64,000 nt of DNA, from contig NC_135240.1 of assembly GCF_947623445.1 (NCBI RefSeq), forward strand, positions 22,196,001 to 22,260,000, read 5' to 3'. This document shows positions 16,111-41,400 of this stretch, in pieces. Below the pieces are notes generated by a model that was not told the DNA's origin, searched no databases, and saw only the letters and a program-made list of their open reading frames with translations. The stretch's first letter is position 1, and every line of letters begins with the position of its first letter. Both the position numbers and the translations under genes were made by a program. The stretch is from Clavelina lepadiformis (Eukaryota > Chordata > Ascidiacea > Aplousobranchia > Clavelinidae).

Positions 16111-19100
16111 GAAGGCTGACGTAGCTTCATGACGTCATCAGACTTTTTCGATGACGTCAAGCGTCATAGTGGACCACTTTATAATAGTTAGTTGATGTTC
16201 GCAGGGTCGGAAAAAGTTTAGTTGTTTCTTTTTATTTTAATCAGTTTGATACAAAGACCAGCAATACTGGGCCTTGGAGTGAATTCCAACGCAATTTGAA
16301 GGTTGCGGTCCTGAAGGGATGCAAAACAATCAATCAAACTTTTCAATTGGTTCCGTCACCGATCGATAGACCTAAAAGGTGTGGGCGCGTCCCAACAAAC
16401 GCCGTAATTCGAATAGCTTAGATGAAGCTATTTCCCTTCGGCTAGCACTTCGTAACGCATCGTTCAATTCTGTAATTCGGCCCTGGCTCTCAGATCGTGG
16501 TTCATGAGTTTTGTTTAACTAGTATTTTTTTAGCTGTCGCGACTAAGTTTTTTGTCGTTAACTGCTGTTCAGTATTACGTGCAATCGTGTATTCAATATT
16601 ATTGCCGTTGTTTTATTGTAGTTAACTTTCTTTTGTTCTTCTCTACATTCCGAATTTTATGTGGTTTATCCGAATCACCGTCCCATAGGCGTCGTATCCG
16701 TGGGTTTCGGTTGTCCGTACTGTAATTTAGCTGTTACTGTAGCTAGTCAAATCGCACGGTTAATTCTGCTTGTAGAACACTCGAATACTTAACATGTGTT
16801 GCGTTATTTGGTTACTAAAAGTTCTGCTCAGTGTTTTATTCGGTCGATACCACTAGTGCCGACTAGTAGCGGCATTTTTCTAAACCCATACACGTAAGAA
16901 CAAACAAAAATTCTTCCTTTACCTTGGGTAAAGTTTTTGGCCCCTTCAAACAGGTAACGTTGTCTTGGGTATGTTTTTTCTTTGCACAACTGATTTATAC
17001 GGTTTAATACGTGCTAGTGCAAGTTGTAATTGTCTTAAAATAATATGCATCGAAAATTGCTAGAAAGTCCCCTAATTAATGCATGACTGTTGAATCTTGA
17101 GCTGAGTTGAATCTTGTTCTAACCGGTCTGTTTAGTTGTTCGCTTGCCCTGTACATACTGTTGTTGTGAGCGTAGCGTAGATGGACGTCAGTTACTTGAA
17201 TCTGTTCCCGTAGTTTCGTAATAGTTCATCATCTTTCATTTTAGCGCACGTCACACGCTATCCAACTCATAAGTGCTTGAAGCTCGATTCGGTGCAGTGA
17301 CGCAATATCCTTTGTGACATGAAACAGGCGTTTTGTCCCAAGATTCCGATAAAGAACGGATTATACACCGCCCCGTAACCGAACTCTGGCTCCTTGTAGT
17401 GTCGTAATTAATATAAACTTTTGTGTTGTTTAATCATGATTCGACTTTGCACATTAAACCGAAAGTTTTGGATGCGTTGCGGTTGCTTGTGACCGTTTTA
17501 AGCACCAGACTGCGGATATTTGTAGCTACTGTACATACCTGTGTTGTGTGTTTAGTTATTTTGGGTAATGAGTCCTGTGCGATGGAATATGTTGGGCGTT
17601 CAAACATCCGAATAGCAAGTTCAATGTGCGTTGTTAATTTTTTGCTTAATTAAATAGTACGTTGTTGTTTCTGTAATTTTCGTTTTTGGTGGAATAGATG
17701 CATCTTTGTGCCATAAAAATTGCAGTAATCTAACATATCGATCTTGTACTTTGGATGGTGCATGAAACAACTTAAGCTATTTGGTACACAACCTGCATTT
17801 GCATTTGTTTTGGGTACATGGGAGCAAATTTTATAACGTCACATACATGCCTGTTTTTATGCGTTGAAGCGTCCACCATTTTTGATGTTTTTCGAAGTTT
17901 ATTTGTATGTTCCAGTCAGTACCATACTATGTGCAGTACATTGATGCAGTTACAACACATGAAACGTGAATGCTGTTATCGAACGAAATTGTCCAACAGA
18001 ATTTCGTCTTTAACACATGTTTCATTGTGTCTCCTCCATCCGTATTTTGTATTTCTTAGTAGATGAGATCCAGGTTTTCGGTACAAACTCCAACCTTTAA
18101 CTGAAACATTTTGTATGCGTTGACGTATAACATGTAACGTTTACATCTTGATGGTAAATTGTTATCATATACTTCTTCATTATTTATCCCCGTGGTTGGC
18201 AAAATGAGTAAGTTCGATTTTGTTCAACTTTATCAAGTTTGGAATAACTGGGAATGTAATTTGAGTCTTCACTGTCCTTGGGTTTAGTGTGTCTGGCGGC
18301 ATCTATATCGGAGATGACTTAAAATGGCCGAAAGATTTCCGGAATTTCGCACCTATCTGCCCTTTTATTCCGTCTTTTTTTGTGATTTAACTTTTGTAAA
18401 TAATATTTTTCGCACTTCGTCAACCATTAATATTTGTTGCAATTCGTGTTGTTTAACGTTGTTTTTATGTATTCTTGAACGTCAATGCGACTTAATACAT
18501 AAGTCAATTTAGAAATTTATTCATAGCGTGGATGAGAACAATTTTAAGGTCCAGCCTTTTCTGTTGGAAAGTGCTAGTTAGTGTTAGAGTTTATTCAGAG
18601 AGTACTGGCATTTAATATCCAACAGCTCTAAGACAAAGTGGGATTTAATAAGTTTAACAAGTTAAATTGTGTAATGGCCTATACTTGTTGATGACTGCTG
18701 ATCTTTGTTTAAAACATAGATCTAGTCCTGAAAGTGAAGGTTTACACGACTGCATTTAGATGTAAGAAAGGAATTGCATCGCAATGGTTTGTTGGGTAGG
18801 GAATCCTATACTTGGTGTCCCCGCACTGTCAAGCGTATGGTTTTGGCACTGACTCGCAGAATGCCTCTCCCAAATAAGGCTTCATAATATCACATCATAC
18901 GTCTGCCCATCTTTATCGTCTCTTGCAAACGTCGCAGCTGCTTATCCTTTAAGAGTCGTGTCATTGTGCTTATCTGGATACTTAGTGAGAAGCTCTTTCA
19001 CACGAAAAGCATTTTCAAGGTTTCATTCCGTCTTGGCTCTGCAAGTGGAAGTAACTTATTGCGAGTTCCTTTGAGGAAAAGTTTCTCTAACGATCACGTC

Positions 19101-19340
19101 TCGAATATCCGTGTTGTCTAGTGAGTCAAGTTCTGTTTAGTCCAAGTTTTAATATTTCAAAATATAAGTGAAATATAGTGCTATAGGCAAATGTTTTAAA
19201 GCAAACAGTTCCGAATAAATTAATAGTAAGTGTACGAATATACCTCGCTCTCATTCTGTCGTAAATTTGAGTGTTCTAGGTTGTAGAATAGCCTACTTTG
19301 GATTGTTTGATTTTTTCCACCGAGTTAATTTTCTATTTAT
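16111..19340. other. Synaptotagmin 3' UTR and intergenic DNA before the myosin gene
   Basis: No further coding exon was seen between the synaptotagmin stop and the myosin start. The open frames here are isolated. The first 60 bases after the stop hold TGACGTCA-type palindromes. The 3' end of the synaptotagmin transcript cannot be fixed: an AATAAA at 19214-19219 is very close to the myosin start and may belong to neither gene. Confidence 0.45.
16129..16167. promoter_or_regulatory. Cluster of CRE-like TGACGTCA palindromes
   Basis: TGACGTCATCAG is followed by GATGACGTCAAGCGTCAT within about 40 bases, just after the synaptotagmin stop. TGACGTCA is the consensus for CREB/ATF factors. Another copy lies in the last coding exon near 15979. 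Use as a regulatory site is inference only. Confidence 0.3.
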
Positions 19341-19346
19341 TTCAAG
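19341..19346 (+). promoter_or_regulatory. Splice acceptor just upstream of the myosin start codon
   Basis: A pyrimidine-rich tract ends in TTCAAG only 10 bases before the myosin ATG. It could close a 5' UTR intron. If the host is a tunicate, it could instead be a spliced-leader trans-splicing site. The sequence alone does not decide. Confidence 0.35.
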
Positions 19347-19356
19347 AAACGTAGTC

Positions 19357-31936
<12,580 letters not shown>

Positions 31937-32779
31937 GATGAATGATGGAGCATGCGTTAACTTCCGGATGCGAAATTGTTAATTACTGTGTAATATGTAG
32001 CCTATATATTTTGCAGCACCTCACTTTTTAGCATTTTAAGATGGTTGAAAATGGACCAATATCTGTAAATATTAACATTAATCATTAATATTAATAGTTT
32101 TTATCCTGTTGTATAAGTCTTAGTTAGTACATTTTTAATTGCCATGTTATTAACTAGTTAGCCAATAACGCAGACCAAATTTGTTTGTTTGTTTGCAGAC
32201 CAAATTAGCATGTTAAAAAGATAGAAAAATATCGTACAGCATTAACTACGTTAGTAGCCGTATTTAGCCTACTATACGCCATTAAGAGCTTGCAGTTACC
32301 AAACATTTTCCAATTAGCAGTAGGCATATATGAAGGCAAATAAACGCATTTGTTTTTGTGTTACACGCCAAGCTTAAATTGCCGAGATGCAGTGCGATTT
32401 TGTTATGCATGAGTGCTTTAAATAAAAATTCATGCACAGACTTGTTACAGAGCTTTACATATACACATAACCTAAATAGAAGTATTGAAAATATTTCTTG
32501 CCTAACATTAATATTGCTAAGTAGCCTACATTGGTATTACTAAGTGACAAAGCCAAAGTAAGTCGGCGACATGGCTGCTCGTCTAATGATTACTTGTGCC
32601 GTAATTGTGATGTCCTGTTGTCGTTAGTAATCACTGGTACACCACAGCAACGATTATAACTCACTTAGAAAGTTATTTTTATAAAGTTAGGTAGGCCTAT
32701 GTGACAACAAAATTGTTTATAAACGTGAATCATTTATTCTTCCACTGAATTCATTGGCATGTGAGGCAGTTGTAACTAA

Positions 32780-33104
32780 TCAATTATAACTCAAAACTGA
32801 GTTGAATCATTAACACATGCTGACTCGTGTTAAGGCGGGTCTCTTAAACAAAGCGACCCGAGTCAAGTTATTTACAATATACTAATTCGAATCAAATCAA
32901 GCCATTTCCTCCATATGCACTGAAATATTGTGTTGTCTATGAATAAAAGCTTAATATGTAGAAGACTGCCTACCACTTTGTAATAATGTAAACCAAATTT
33001 TCTGGAAAAGACTGAAGTTGAGTTATCGTACAGTCATTTTGAAGTTTTTATAGAAAGATTCGATTCAGCTCAATGTGACTCAAGTTGAGTCAATCAGTTC
33101 CAGT
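32780..33104. repeat. GTCAAG/GAGTTGA-rich repeat tract, second location
   Basis: Words such as CTGAGTTGAATCA, CCGAGTCAAGTTA and GACTCAAGTTGAGTCAATCA are spread over about 320 bases and run in both orientations. They resemble the tract at 1303-1428. This is probably a degraded inverted-repeat transposon, but ends and target duplication are not clear. Confidence 0.35.
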
Positions 33105-33779
33105 CTTCACATCTTCGGAAGATGGAGATGGAATTTGTGGTTTTCAATTTTTTATTTTAGCTTCTTCGTACAACAGAATTTAGTACAATGCACCTCTCAC
33201 ACAAGCGTACAAAAGCGAATATCTCTCGGCCTTTTGAGTCAAGAAATTATTTGAAGAAAGAAACAATTTGTCCATCAATTCTTCTGCATTTTACGAAAAA
33301 TACGAACTAAGTTACGCAAAATTATTGAATCTGAACAAGTTATCAAAAACAAGGGTGCCGTAAACCAAAATTCGGTAAACCTTTTCAGTTTTCTTTTCTC
33401 CAAAAAGTTTCTGTAGGCCCTATAACCAACTAAGTTTAAACATGCAGGCTATAACGTTCCATGTCTTTTGAATGTGGTTTGAAATTTTTATGAAGTTTCA
33501 TTTAGGTTAATTGTTTTTAAAACTTCTTATTTTCTGAATGTTTTACGCATCTTCGCGTTTACGAGGTAGTTAGGCTAACTACGAAATGCACTACGTACTT
33601 TAGACACGAAAAGGATGAAATAACTTAAAACTAAAGCATATGTTGTCTGCTGAAAGAAGTTCGTGCCGGATTTCAAAATAATCTATTCCATAACATCAAA
33701 TGTTGGACACACTGAGTACAGCTATAGATTATTTTCAGTCAGTAGAGACTTTAAAGGCAGTTAATAATTTTCCAAAACA

Positions 33780-34170
33780 ATGCGGTAGAAGTTACCCAAC
33801 GTTACCAATCGAGATAATCATCGTTATGGCAACCAGCAAACACTACAAAATGACGTCAGTTTTCTCGTGATAACCCCTCCAATGATTTGAGCCCTCGGTG
33901 AACTTTGAACTCACCAGCTGGTAATTTTTTTGGCATTTTACGATTTTCGCTAAACTGCTTTCACTTTACGCTGCCTATGTCACCAAGCACCAAGAGTTGC
34001 GCTAAACGAAGGTTGGGAAAGGATTGCAGGAAGTTGTAGATAAAAGGATAATAATACGCATTGAGACAATGACTAAGAAGCAGCTTACAATGTACTGTAT
34101 GAAGTTTATTTCCTTATATCCGCGTGTGTGAGTAGAAGGTTGGCTGACCGGAAACGCCGATGGGTTAGGC
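33780..34170 (+). promoter_or_regulatory. CpG-rich patch, candidate tubby promoter region
   Basis: CpG dinucleotides are clearly denser here than on either side, by eye. It lies about 1 kb upstream of the first recognised tubby exon and on the correct side. No core promoter motif could be assigned. Confidence 0.3.
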
Positions 34171-34549
34171 CTAGGTTATATATCATTACCCTTTTAGATG
34201 CTAGGCTATAAGACTGTAAGACATAAAAAATATACGTTATTTTATTGTGTAATAAAACCTAATCTGTTTCATTGGTAATGTTTAGTAATGTCAAGTCCTA
34301 CAAGTCAAGTATTTTTGTCTGACCATAGTCTTGCAACAAAGATGTTATAATGTTGTTGGTTTTTACTAATTAATAACTAGTACAGTCTGACTGCCTGACA
34401 CTTGACAGCCATTTAATCAGGCTATTAGATGGTAGCCACAGTCTCCCTGACTTATATTTTGTAAAATCATGGAAAATGATGGTAAAAGTGGAACACGAAA
34501 GAAGCACTGGTTCATACAGAAATAGTGAAAAAAGTGGAAAAACTATATC

Positions 34550-34651
34550 GAGTTTAGTGCTGAAGTGCACAACCACACGACGTCATAATTTGAATAGCTG
34601 GGGTCTAGTATACAAATGCATCCTGTGGTTGTGCACTTCTGCACTAGACCC
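34550..34651. mobile_element. About 100-bp inverted-repeat element, copy B
   Basis: Opposite-orientation copy of the element at 4199-4310. Its ends are GAGTTTAGTGCTGAAGTGCA and TGTGCACTTCTGCACTAGAC, and it keeps the GACGTCATAATT core and the inner GGTCTAGTATACAAATGCAT. Flanks ACTATATC (34542-34549) and ACTATATA (34652-34659) match at 7 of 8 bases. That suggests an 8-bp target duplication, as hAT-type transposons make. Confidence 0.65.
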
Positions 34652-35191
34652 ACTATATAAGTTCAGTTGTTACAGATACAAATAACAATAACGCTACATG
34701 ATAGGTCAATCTGTCCCCAGGCGTAGCATAGCCGCCATCTTGTAAAGGCTTGGCTGGAGTTATAGCTGAGTTACCGCATTTATAAATCATAATAGAGTGT
34801 GGAGGATTGTATAATGTACATGTAACTAACTTCACAGGATAAACTTCATAGTAACCTTCATAAGCTTTTTCTCATATATTCCAGGGTATTCATCCAAAAT
34901 TACTCTATATTTTCAGTTAGGTTTTATTACTGCCATAGAGAGTTAGAGGCAATTTTTTATATTTTTCTGACCCGTACTACGTAAGGTGTAATGTATGCTG
35001 GATTAGACAGGTAACCTGGTTGTTTAAGTTGTGCATTCCGTAGCATAGGCCTTTGAGTTGTGTATGATGATAGACGTGGCGTACTACCATAATTGTTTGT
35101 ATATTAAGATGTCATTATTTATTTTGTTTGCTATATTTTTGTTTTATCTATAGAAAAGAATTCTTGCACAATTAACGTTTTTGTTTGGTAG

Positions 35192-35239
35192 AAAACCCAG
35201 CCAAGAGCATTGGAATAGTCCATCAAGCCCTCCAGGCAG
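35192..35239 (+). CDS. Possible upstream tubby exon
   Basis: A 48-base stretch is bounded by a TTTGTTTGGTAG acceptor and a GTATAC donor. It leaves two bases that fit the phase of the next exon at 35405, giving KPSQEHWNSPSSPPGS before IMDDEEV. It may extend the tubby reading frame upstream or may be 5' UTR. No start codon was found for it. Confidence 0.35.
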
Positions 35240-35404
35240 GTATACAAATAACATTATTATAGTGTTTAATGATAGGTGACATATATAAAGGTATATACAT
35301 AATAATTTAATTAATGTACTTTGAGCAATTTACTTCTAATCAAGAACAAAACATTTATATATATACTTACTGCATGTGAATATAGAAATTTGTTTCTTTG
35401 ATAG

Positions 35405-38400
35405 CATAATGGATGATGAGGAAGTGACAAGGTCGATGTCTGCTGTTAGTATTAGAAGTATTCGAGATCAAAAAATTGAAAGACAGGTAAGTACGCTAAA
35501 ATCAGATCTTGAGTAACCTTTCAGCATCTTTTAGTTAATTTCTGATCTACATTTGATATCTACTATACATTGTGATAGTATTATTAGCTGTCTAAAGCAA
35601 ACCAATGTGTTTTATTCTAGAAACAACGTGAAGAACAGCGGCAAAGGCGCAAAAAGCAGGAATCATCGATGCTTATATCCACCGATGCCCCACGTATTGG
35701 GTCAGGTGGAAAATCACGTCCATCTACGGCCTCTAGAAGAGATGAAGCATTACCTCTTGTTGAAAGTCATAACACCAACAACAAATACAATCACGGTATT
35801 TTAGTGGATTTGGTAGAATGCTAGTAAAGATACTGTATTGTGTGCCAAGTGATAATTTAGCTTCATACAGTTTATGATATTTTGTTTAAGAGAGTTGAGA
35901 ACAAGTAATAGTATTTTATATATTGTTAAACACGATGATTTTAGATTAAATGCCTGCCTTACTGTATCAGAAGTTATGAAATATTTTGGTATTTTTTGTT
36001 ACAGCGGCCTATGATAATCCCACTCTCGATAATGAAGAACAAAATATCACCATGATCAATGTTGTGCCAAGTGGAAACTCATACAATACAGTTGAAAATC
36101 GTCCATCGAAGCCAGCCGTTGAGTCACTGCCGGTTGATGAAACACCTGATGTAATTCCTTCTCGACCAACTGACACCCAACGTAAAATGGCTCAGTTAGG
36201 TGAGTCTGTTTGTTAAAATTCTATGGCCTTTTTATTGTAAAATAATTGGCTGTTTTAATTGTATGAAATTTACTTACTGTGAGTTTATTTTCCTTTTTAT
36301 AACAAGTCAATTTGTTATGGTTAGGAAATGTTTAATAGTATTTTGCTATTTGGCACTTCATGTATATAATGTCTGTGTTTTCTATGTTTGTTACTTTAGG
36401 TTACAATTTCTTCCATTGCAATTAATATAATCTGTGATTATTATTTCCTTATTATTTCCTGTTTGTGTTTCCTTATTATTTAAAGCCCCAATTGGTAAAA
36501 ATTGCAGACGCCAATGTAGTGATTTGCTTAAAGCTGTTCTAAATCCTGCAAGTAAATACTATTAGTTTGTCTGTTGCTCATATTAGATTAGTATTAGATT
36601 CATTATGTATACAAAATGTATCCATTCAGGTCATGATCAAGAAATATTATTTCAAATTTTTACTTTTGCGTGTTGTTTATGATTACTATTAGAAAACTGT
36701 GAAAAGAAAATCAAAGGAAAGTGCTCTGTTTGGAGTATAAGGTCATTATTTAATACAAATGACTCTGATAATTTGCCCCAGTCTGATCCTACTGTTGTAC
36801 CGCAATGCTGGGAAACACTTGTGGAGCCTTTGGGTAATTTTTGTGGGTTATTTAGCTCCATATGTTTTGTCCAGGAACTTTCATTCTTTATTAGCTTTCT
36901 TTTCAATTGTTCATATTTTGAACCATAAATATATGTTTTTAGTTTGTTTGTGAGTGTTGTCATGTTATTAGATAGTTTCAAATATTTTTTGTAAGCAATT
37001 TAACAAGGTGTTCCTTTGTTTTTCATTTGGCTTATTCCACAAGCTGTGTGAGTCATTTTAGACTGAAAGTAATGCGTATTCGTTGTTGTCTTTCAATATA
37101 GAACAATTGCTTCAGGGTTGAAAATTTGTGACAGGATGTTATTTACTCAGCCCAGCTTTACATTGTAGTTGGTGTTGACAAATGAAAATGCTACCTGGGT
37201 GATTTCATGTTTGCTCTGGTGTTATCATACACATCATATGATACCTTTTAAAAGAATTGTTTTGTAGTTTCAAAGAGTATAATAATAGGGGATCGAATTA
37301 CCATTTGGTCTCCATTGTAAATTTCCAATACAGTAGTACATTATATATCATTATATATCACATGTCATTATATATATATATGCAGATAACTTACTGTTTT
37401 CTGCTGTATATTTTGCATTCTATTTGTTGTCGTTTTTGTGATTCCTACTCTGGCACTAATGCGTTGGTTTATGAACCCTAATTATGACTGTTTTTTGTTG
37501 GGAGGAAAATTTAGCTTAAATTCTTACAACCAAACAAATTAAATTAAAACTGTCAAATTTAATAAATGACATAAACGAATTAAAACAGCAATAACTTAAT
37601 AAAATATAAACCTTAATTTAGTTATTTTATCAAAATAGATTTTTATTTAACACAGTGCTTTTTAAGTCTTTTCAACTGCTACTGAAATTTTAAGTGTAAA
37701 AAAGCATAGTGACCCATATTGCGTTAACATTTCTAAAGTGAATTGTCATTTGTAGCTACAAGACAATTTGTAAAAATATATAAACTGCCAACTTAAACAA
37801 CCATTTAAAAAATCGGAGTGCAGCTGCTCGCCAAGACCATATAGTGTCATCCTTGATACCAGCAATGCACCATGTACATTTAATTTTTATATTAAGAAAC
37901 CCTTCATTAGAAATTGTAAATTCAGAGTATTACTCACAAACATTTAACTCATGAAACGTGACTTACGGTTTACTCATGTTACAACCATTGACCCAACAAA
38001 ATCACTTGATGACCCAAGTTTGGTTTACTATCAAGGGTTTGAGAAGCACTAATTTATGTAAAATTCATAACTGGTATTTGTTACATAACATATACCTAAT
38101 CTTTGTTATATACTTTACCTTATTAATGAATTATTAAGAATTTTATAAATAGTTTTGTTTCTGTATAAAATGAACTTTACAAGTATATAATTTAGAAGTA
38201 CATGTGTGTTTAGCAGTACTTACACACTGTCGTATATGTTTGCTAAAATCCTTAGATAGGTGTTTTAGCTGTTATATATACTAGTAAAACTTTTATAATA
38301 GATAACTTTTTAAAATCATTTGTAGTGACAAATATGGAACAATGCAATTACATATATTTATATACAATTATAACAAGTTTATGCATAGCAGGTTGTGAAA

Positions 38401-41400
38401 TTTGAGTGTAGTACCAGTTCATCGTGATAGATATTTTGTTTCACTTAAGCGAAAGCTACAGTATTATGAAAACATCAGTTAGCATTGTGTGGGGCTGAAT
38501 TACTCTGTTTTATTAGGAATGGCACAAAGTGCAGATTTTGATGTTGATTCTGAAGAAGAAGAGGCTGAAGCAGGATTGATGGCTGTTGCTCCTCGTCCTC
38601 CAACAGCTCGATCTCTTGCAGGAGGAAAACGACCGGGATCTGCCAAATTAGACGTAAGTATCTGAAAAATTAGCTGGCTATTAATGATTATTTTTTCAAA
38701 TTTCGTTGTGCTCTGAAAGCTTAATTATGTACCTTTCCTGCCTAATGGGTCATGTTGTTTGTGATTTCACAATGGATCATTTCACAAAAAGTTGATATGA
38801 CCGTAAATTTTATTAATAAAGTATATTTGCTATTCTTGTTATAGATTAGTTATATTTTCTTTCTGTTCTCAGTTTTACTTTCATAGAGTATTTCACTTCC
38901 ATGGAGCCTATGGTATTGGTTGTTAGATAGCGAATAAGTCTTGTTTTTTGGTTTTTATTACTCACTTGATTGTATGTCAAACCTGTCGAAGCATGTCCTT
39001 GACTTATGTATGAGTGCCTTGAAAGCCCCTCACTTTGGTAAATCATAAACGTCTGTGATTTATTTATTTTCATTGACATCCAAAGCTGACATTTCATATC
39101 CATTGTCATAAGAAATGTGGTGACTCCTTTTAACCAATAACTGTTACGATGATACTTGTTCAGTCACGTTTTTGGTTTTCCTTGATTGAATGTTTACAAT
39201 TTGATGAATGGAATATGCTCGATTTGACATGTATACTTTTCAGTCATGAGGCTATTGTTTGAAGAACAGTCTTATTTGTCAAATAGCGTTGACATATCCT
39301 TGTCCAATCTGTTTTTTGATGTAATCTTACTTCATTGTTTTTCTTCACAAGTTTTTTGTGTATTGAAGGCCCGAAAATTCAGCTGGATGGCCAAACTGCC
39401 TCCACCTGTTTTCAGTAATGAAAAAAGGTCTCCGGAGAAATTTCATACATCACCTCCTGCTGATGGTTACGAGCGTTTGAAAAATTTTATATTTTCTCCT
39501 ACACCTGTTTATGACTTTATCACAAACAAACCAGCAATTGATACGCAAGAACAAGAAGATGCCTTTGTTGTGATGGGTTTTGAAGACGATTTTGTGCCAT
39601 GCCAGGTTCAAAACACTACATCTACCATTCTGCCATTAGATGTAAGGTTTAGGTAGCATTGGCCATTGGGTTGACTCATCTGGGTTTTCTTGCAGTGAAC
39701 TAAAAACGTTAAGTGGTTTATGGATTTTGTTGTACGTTAGTGGTTATTATAATAATTCTGTAGCTGTAGATCTTTGTAAGCTTGGGACTGTGATTGATTG
39801 ACTATGTGATATAAAAGGCTATCAAACTAAGGTTAGCGAATATACATGTTTACTGGTTATCAATATTCTGTTATGAGGAATTATGACTTTAACCGTCCCA
39901 GCTGCCCTAATACTGCACCATATGTACCAGTAATTAGCTTTTTTTGTCATTTTTTTAAAGCCATATTTACATTCTGTATCAACACCACATGCAGTTGTAT
40001 TGTGATGACCTGTGTACCAATCATTACCCGAAAACAACTCAGTTCTGACACACAAACTGTAATCTATTGCATTTAACTAATCATAAAACTTGATTGTTTT
40101 TATAATGATTTTAGTTTTCAAAGAGCACAGTGGTAAAACCCGAAAAATGCAAAGGTACTATAAGAGATTCAAAAGCATGTAATGAAATGTCGGGAAAGTC
40201 ACGAGAAGATGTAGTTGAGACAATAAACACCTCCTACTGTGCAGTGCTCAAGGATGACGCAGGTGACGAAGATCATGGTGGAGTTAGCATCTCATCCACG
40301 ATTCGAGCAGGATCAAGAAACAAGATGGTTAAAAGAGACAGCTGGGTAGGGGCTGATTTGACAGCTTCTACAGAGGAGGAGTGTCAGCACTCCTACCTGA
40401 CTGATGTAGAATCACTGAACATAAGCTACAGCACTCCTGTTGAGGATGTAGAAATAGTAAGTGATCCTGAAGTAATTGAAGAGTATAATACTGTTGAAAA
40501 AGCATTAGCGGAATCAGAGGGAGCCAGAGACGAAGTAGGAGGTTGCAGAGCTCAGATGAGGTAATCCTGTTATTTTAATTAATTATTAAGGATTCAGTTT
40601 TGGCCTTACTAAAGGTATTGAGTTTCTTAATAGTGTCTGGTGTCTTGTTTGAAACATGAAACACATTTAAACGACTGTATAGAATAGACCGACAAGCGTG
40701 TGTTATTTTAAAAGAGGAAAATATGAGAACTAAGTCGTTTGGAAAAACAATGGAATTCATTATTTTTGCTGCAGCAGTGTTGAAAGCAATGGCCTTAGAA
40801 ACTTGTTTCGACAACTATTAGTTAAACTAAACCGGTAAAACAAAACGTGCATTCATCGAAAAAATAGGTAGGCCATAAACATGTCACGTTCTAAGGGCTT
40901 TTCTTCAGACGGCTGATTACCAGTAATTGTCCTGCCGCCGATTACATGACGACTTGTAGCGAACCTTATTTTACAAATGTATTATCCAAAAATCAATAAT
41001 TCATAGCGTTGTTATGCCGGCCACTCGACGTCATCGTAGCCATAAATAATTGACTCTAACAAAATGAATAGAGCTCTTGTTCTTTTTTCAATTTCAGTGC
41101 CTTTCGCACTTATCACACGGTATATTGAAACATGCTGAAAGTAGGAGCTTTTGTAATTACGCAACACGCAGGTCAATACGCTCATCGTCTCCAATATTTT
41201 GAATACGGTTTTCACAGTTACCGTTGCCATTTCTTTTTCAGCAAAAATGAACTCTCATTATTTAACCTTTTCGAATATTACACGGTTGAACGAAATTTTA
41301 CTTATTTTTTGTAATTAAGCGTTACAGCTCAGTACCTGTAAGCATGGCAAACTGCTTGAATGGTCTTGAAGCATTGTAGGTTTTCTAGTTAATTTGTAAG

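Larger units (their letters stand above)
31937..35190. other. Myosin 3' UTR and intergenic DNA before the tubby gene
   Basis: An AATAAA at 32339-32344, about 400 bases after the myosin stop, is a candidate poly(A) signal. The stretch then holds a GTCAAG-rich repeat tract (32780-33104) and an inverted-repeat element (34550-34651). CpG becomes frequent at about 33.78-34.17 kb and falls off again, which would suit the promoter of the tubby gene. No coding exon was found. Confidence 0.45.

Noticed and set aside
37330..37385. Short CATTATATAT tandem copies and an AT run
   Set aside because: Simple AT-rich sequence in an intron; too short and degenerate to call as a meaningful repeat.
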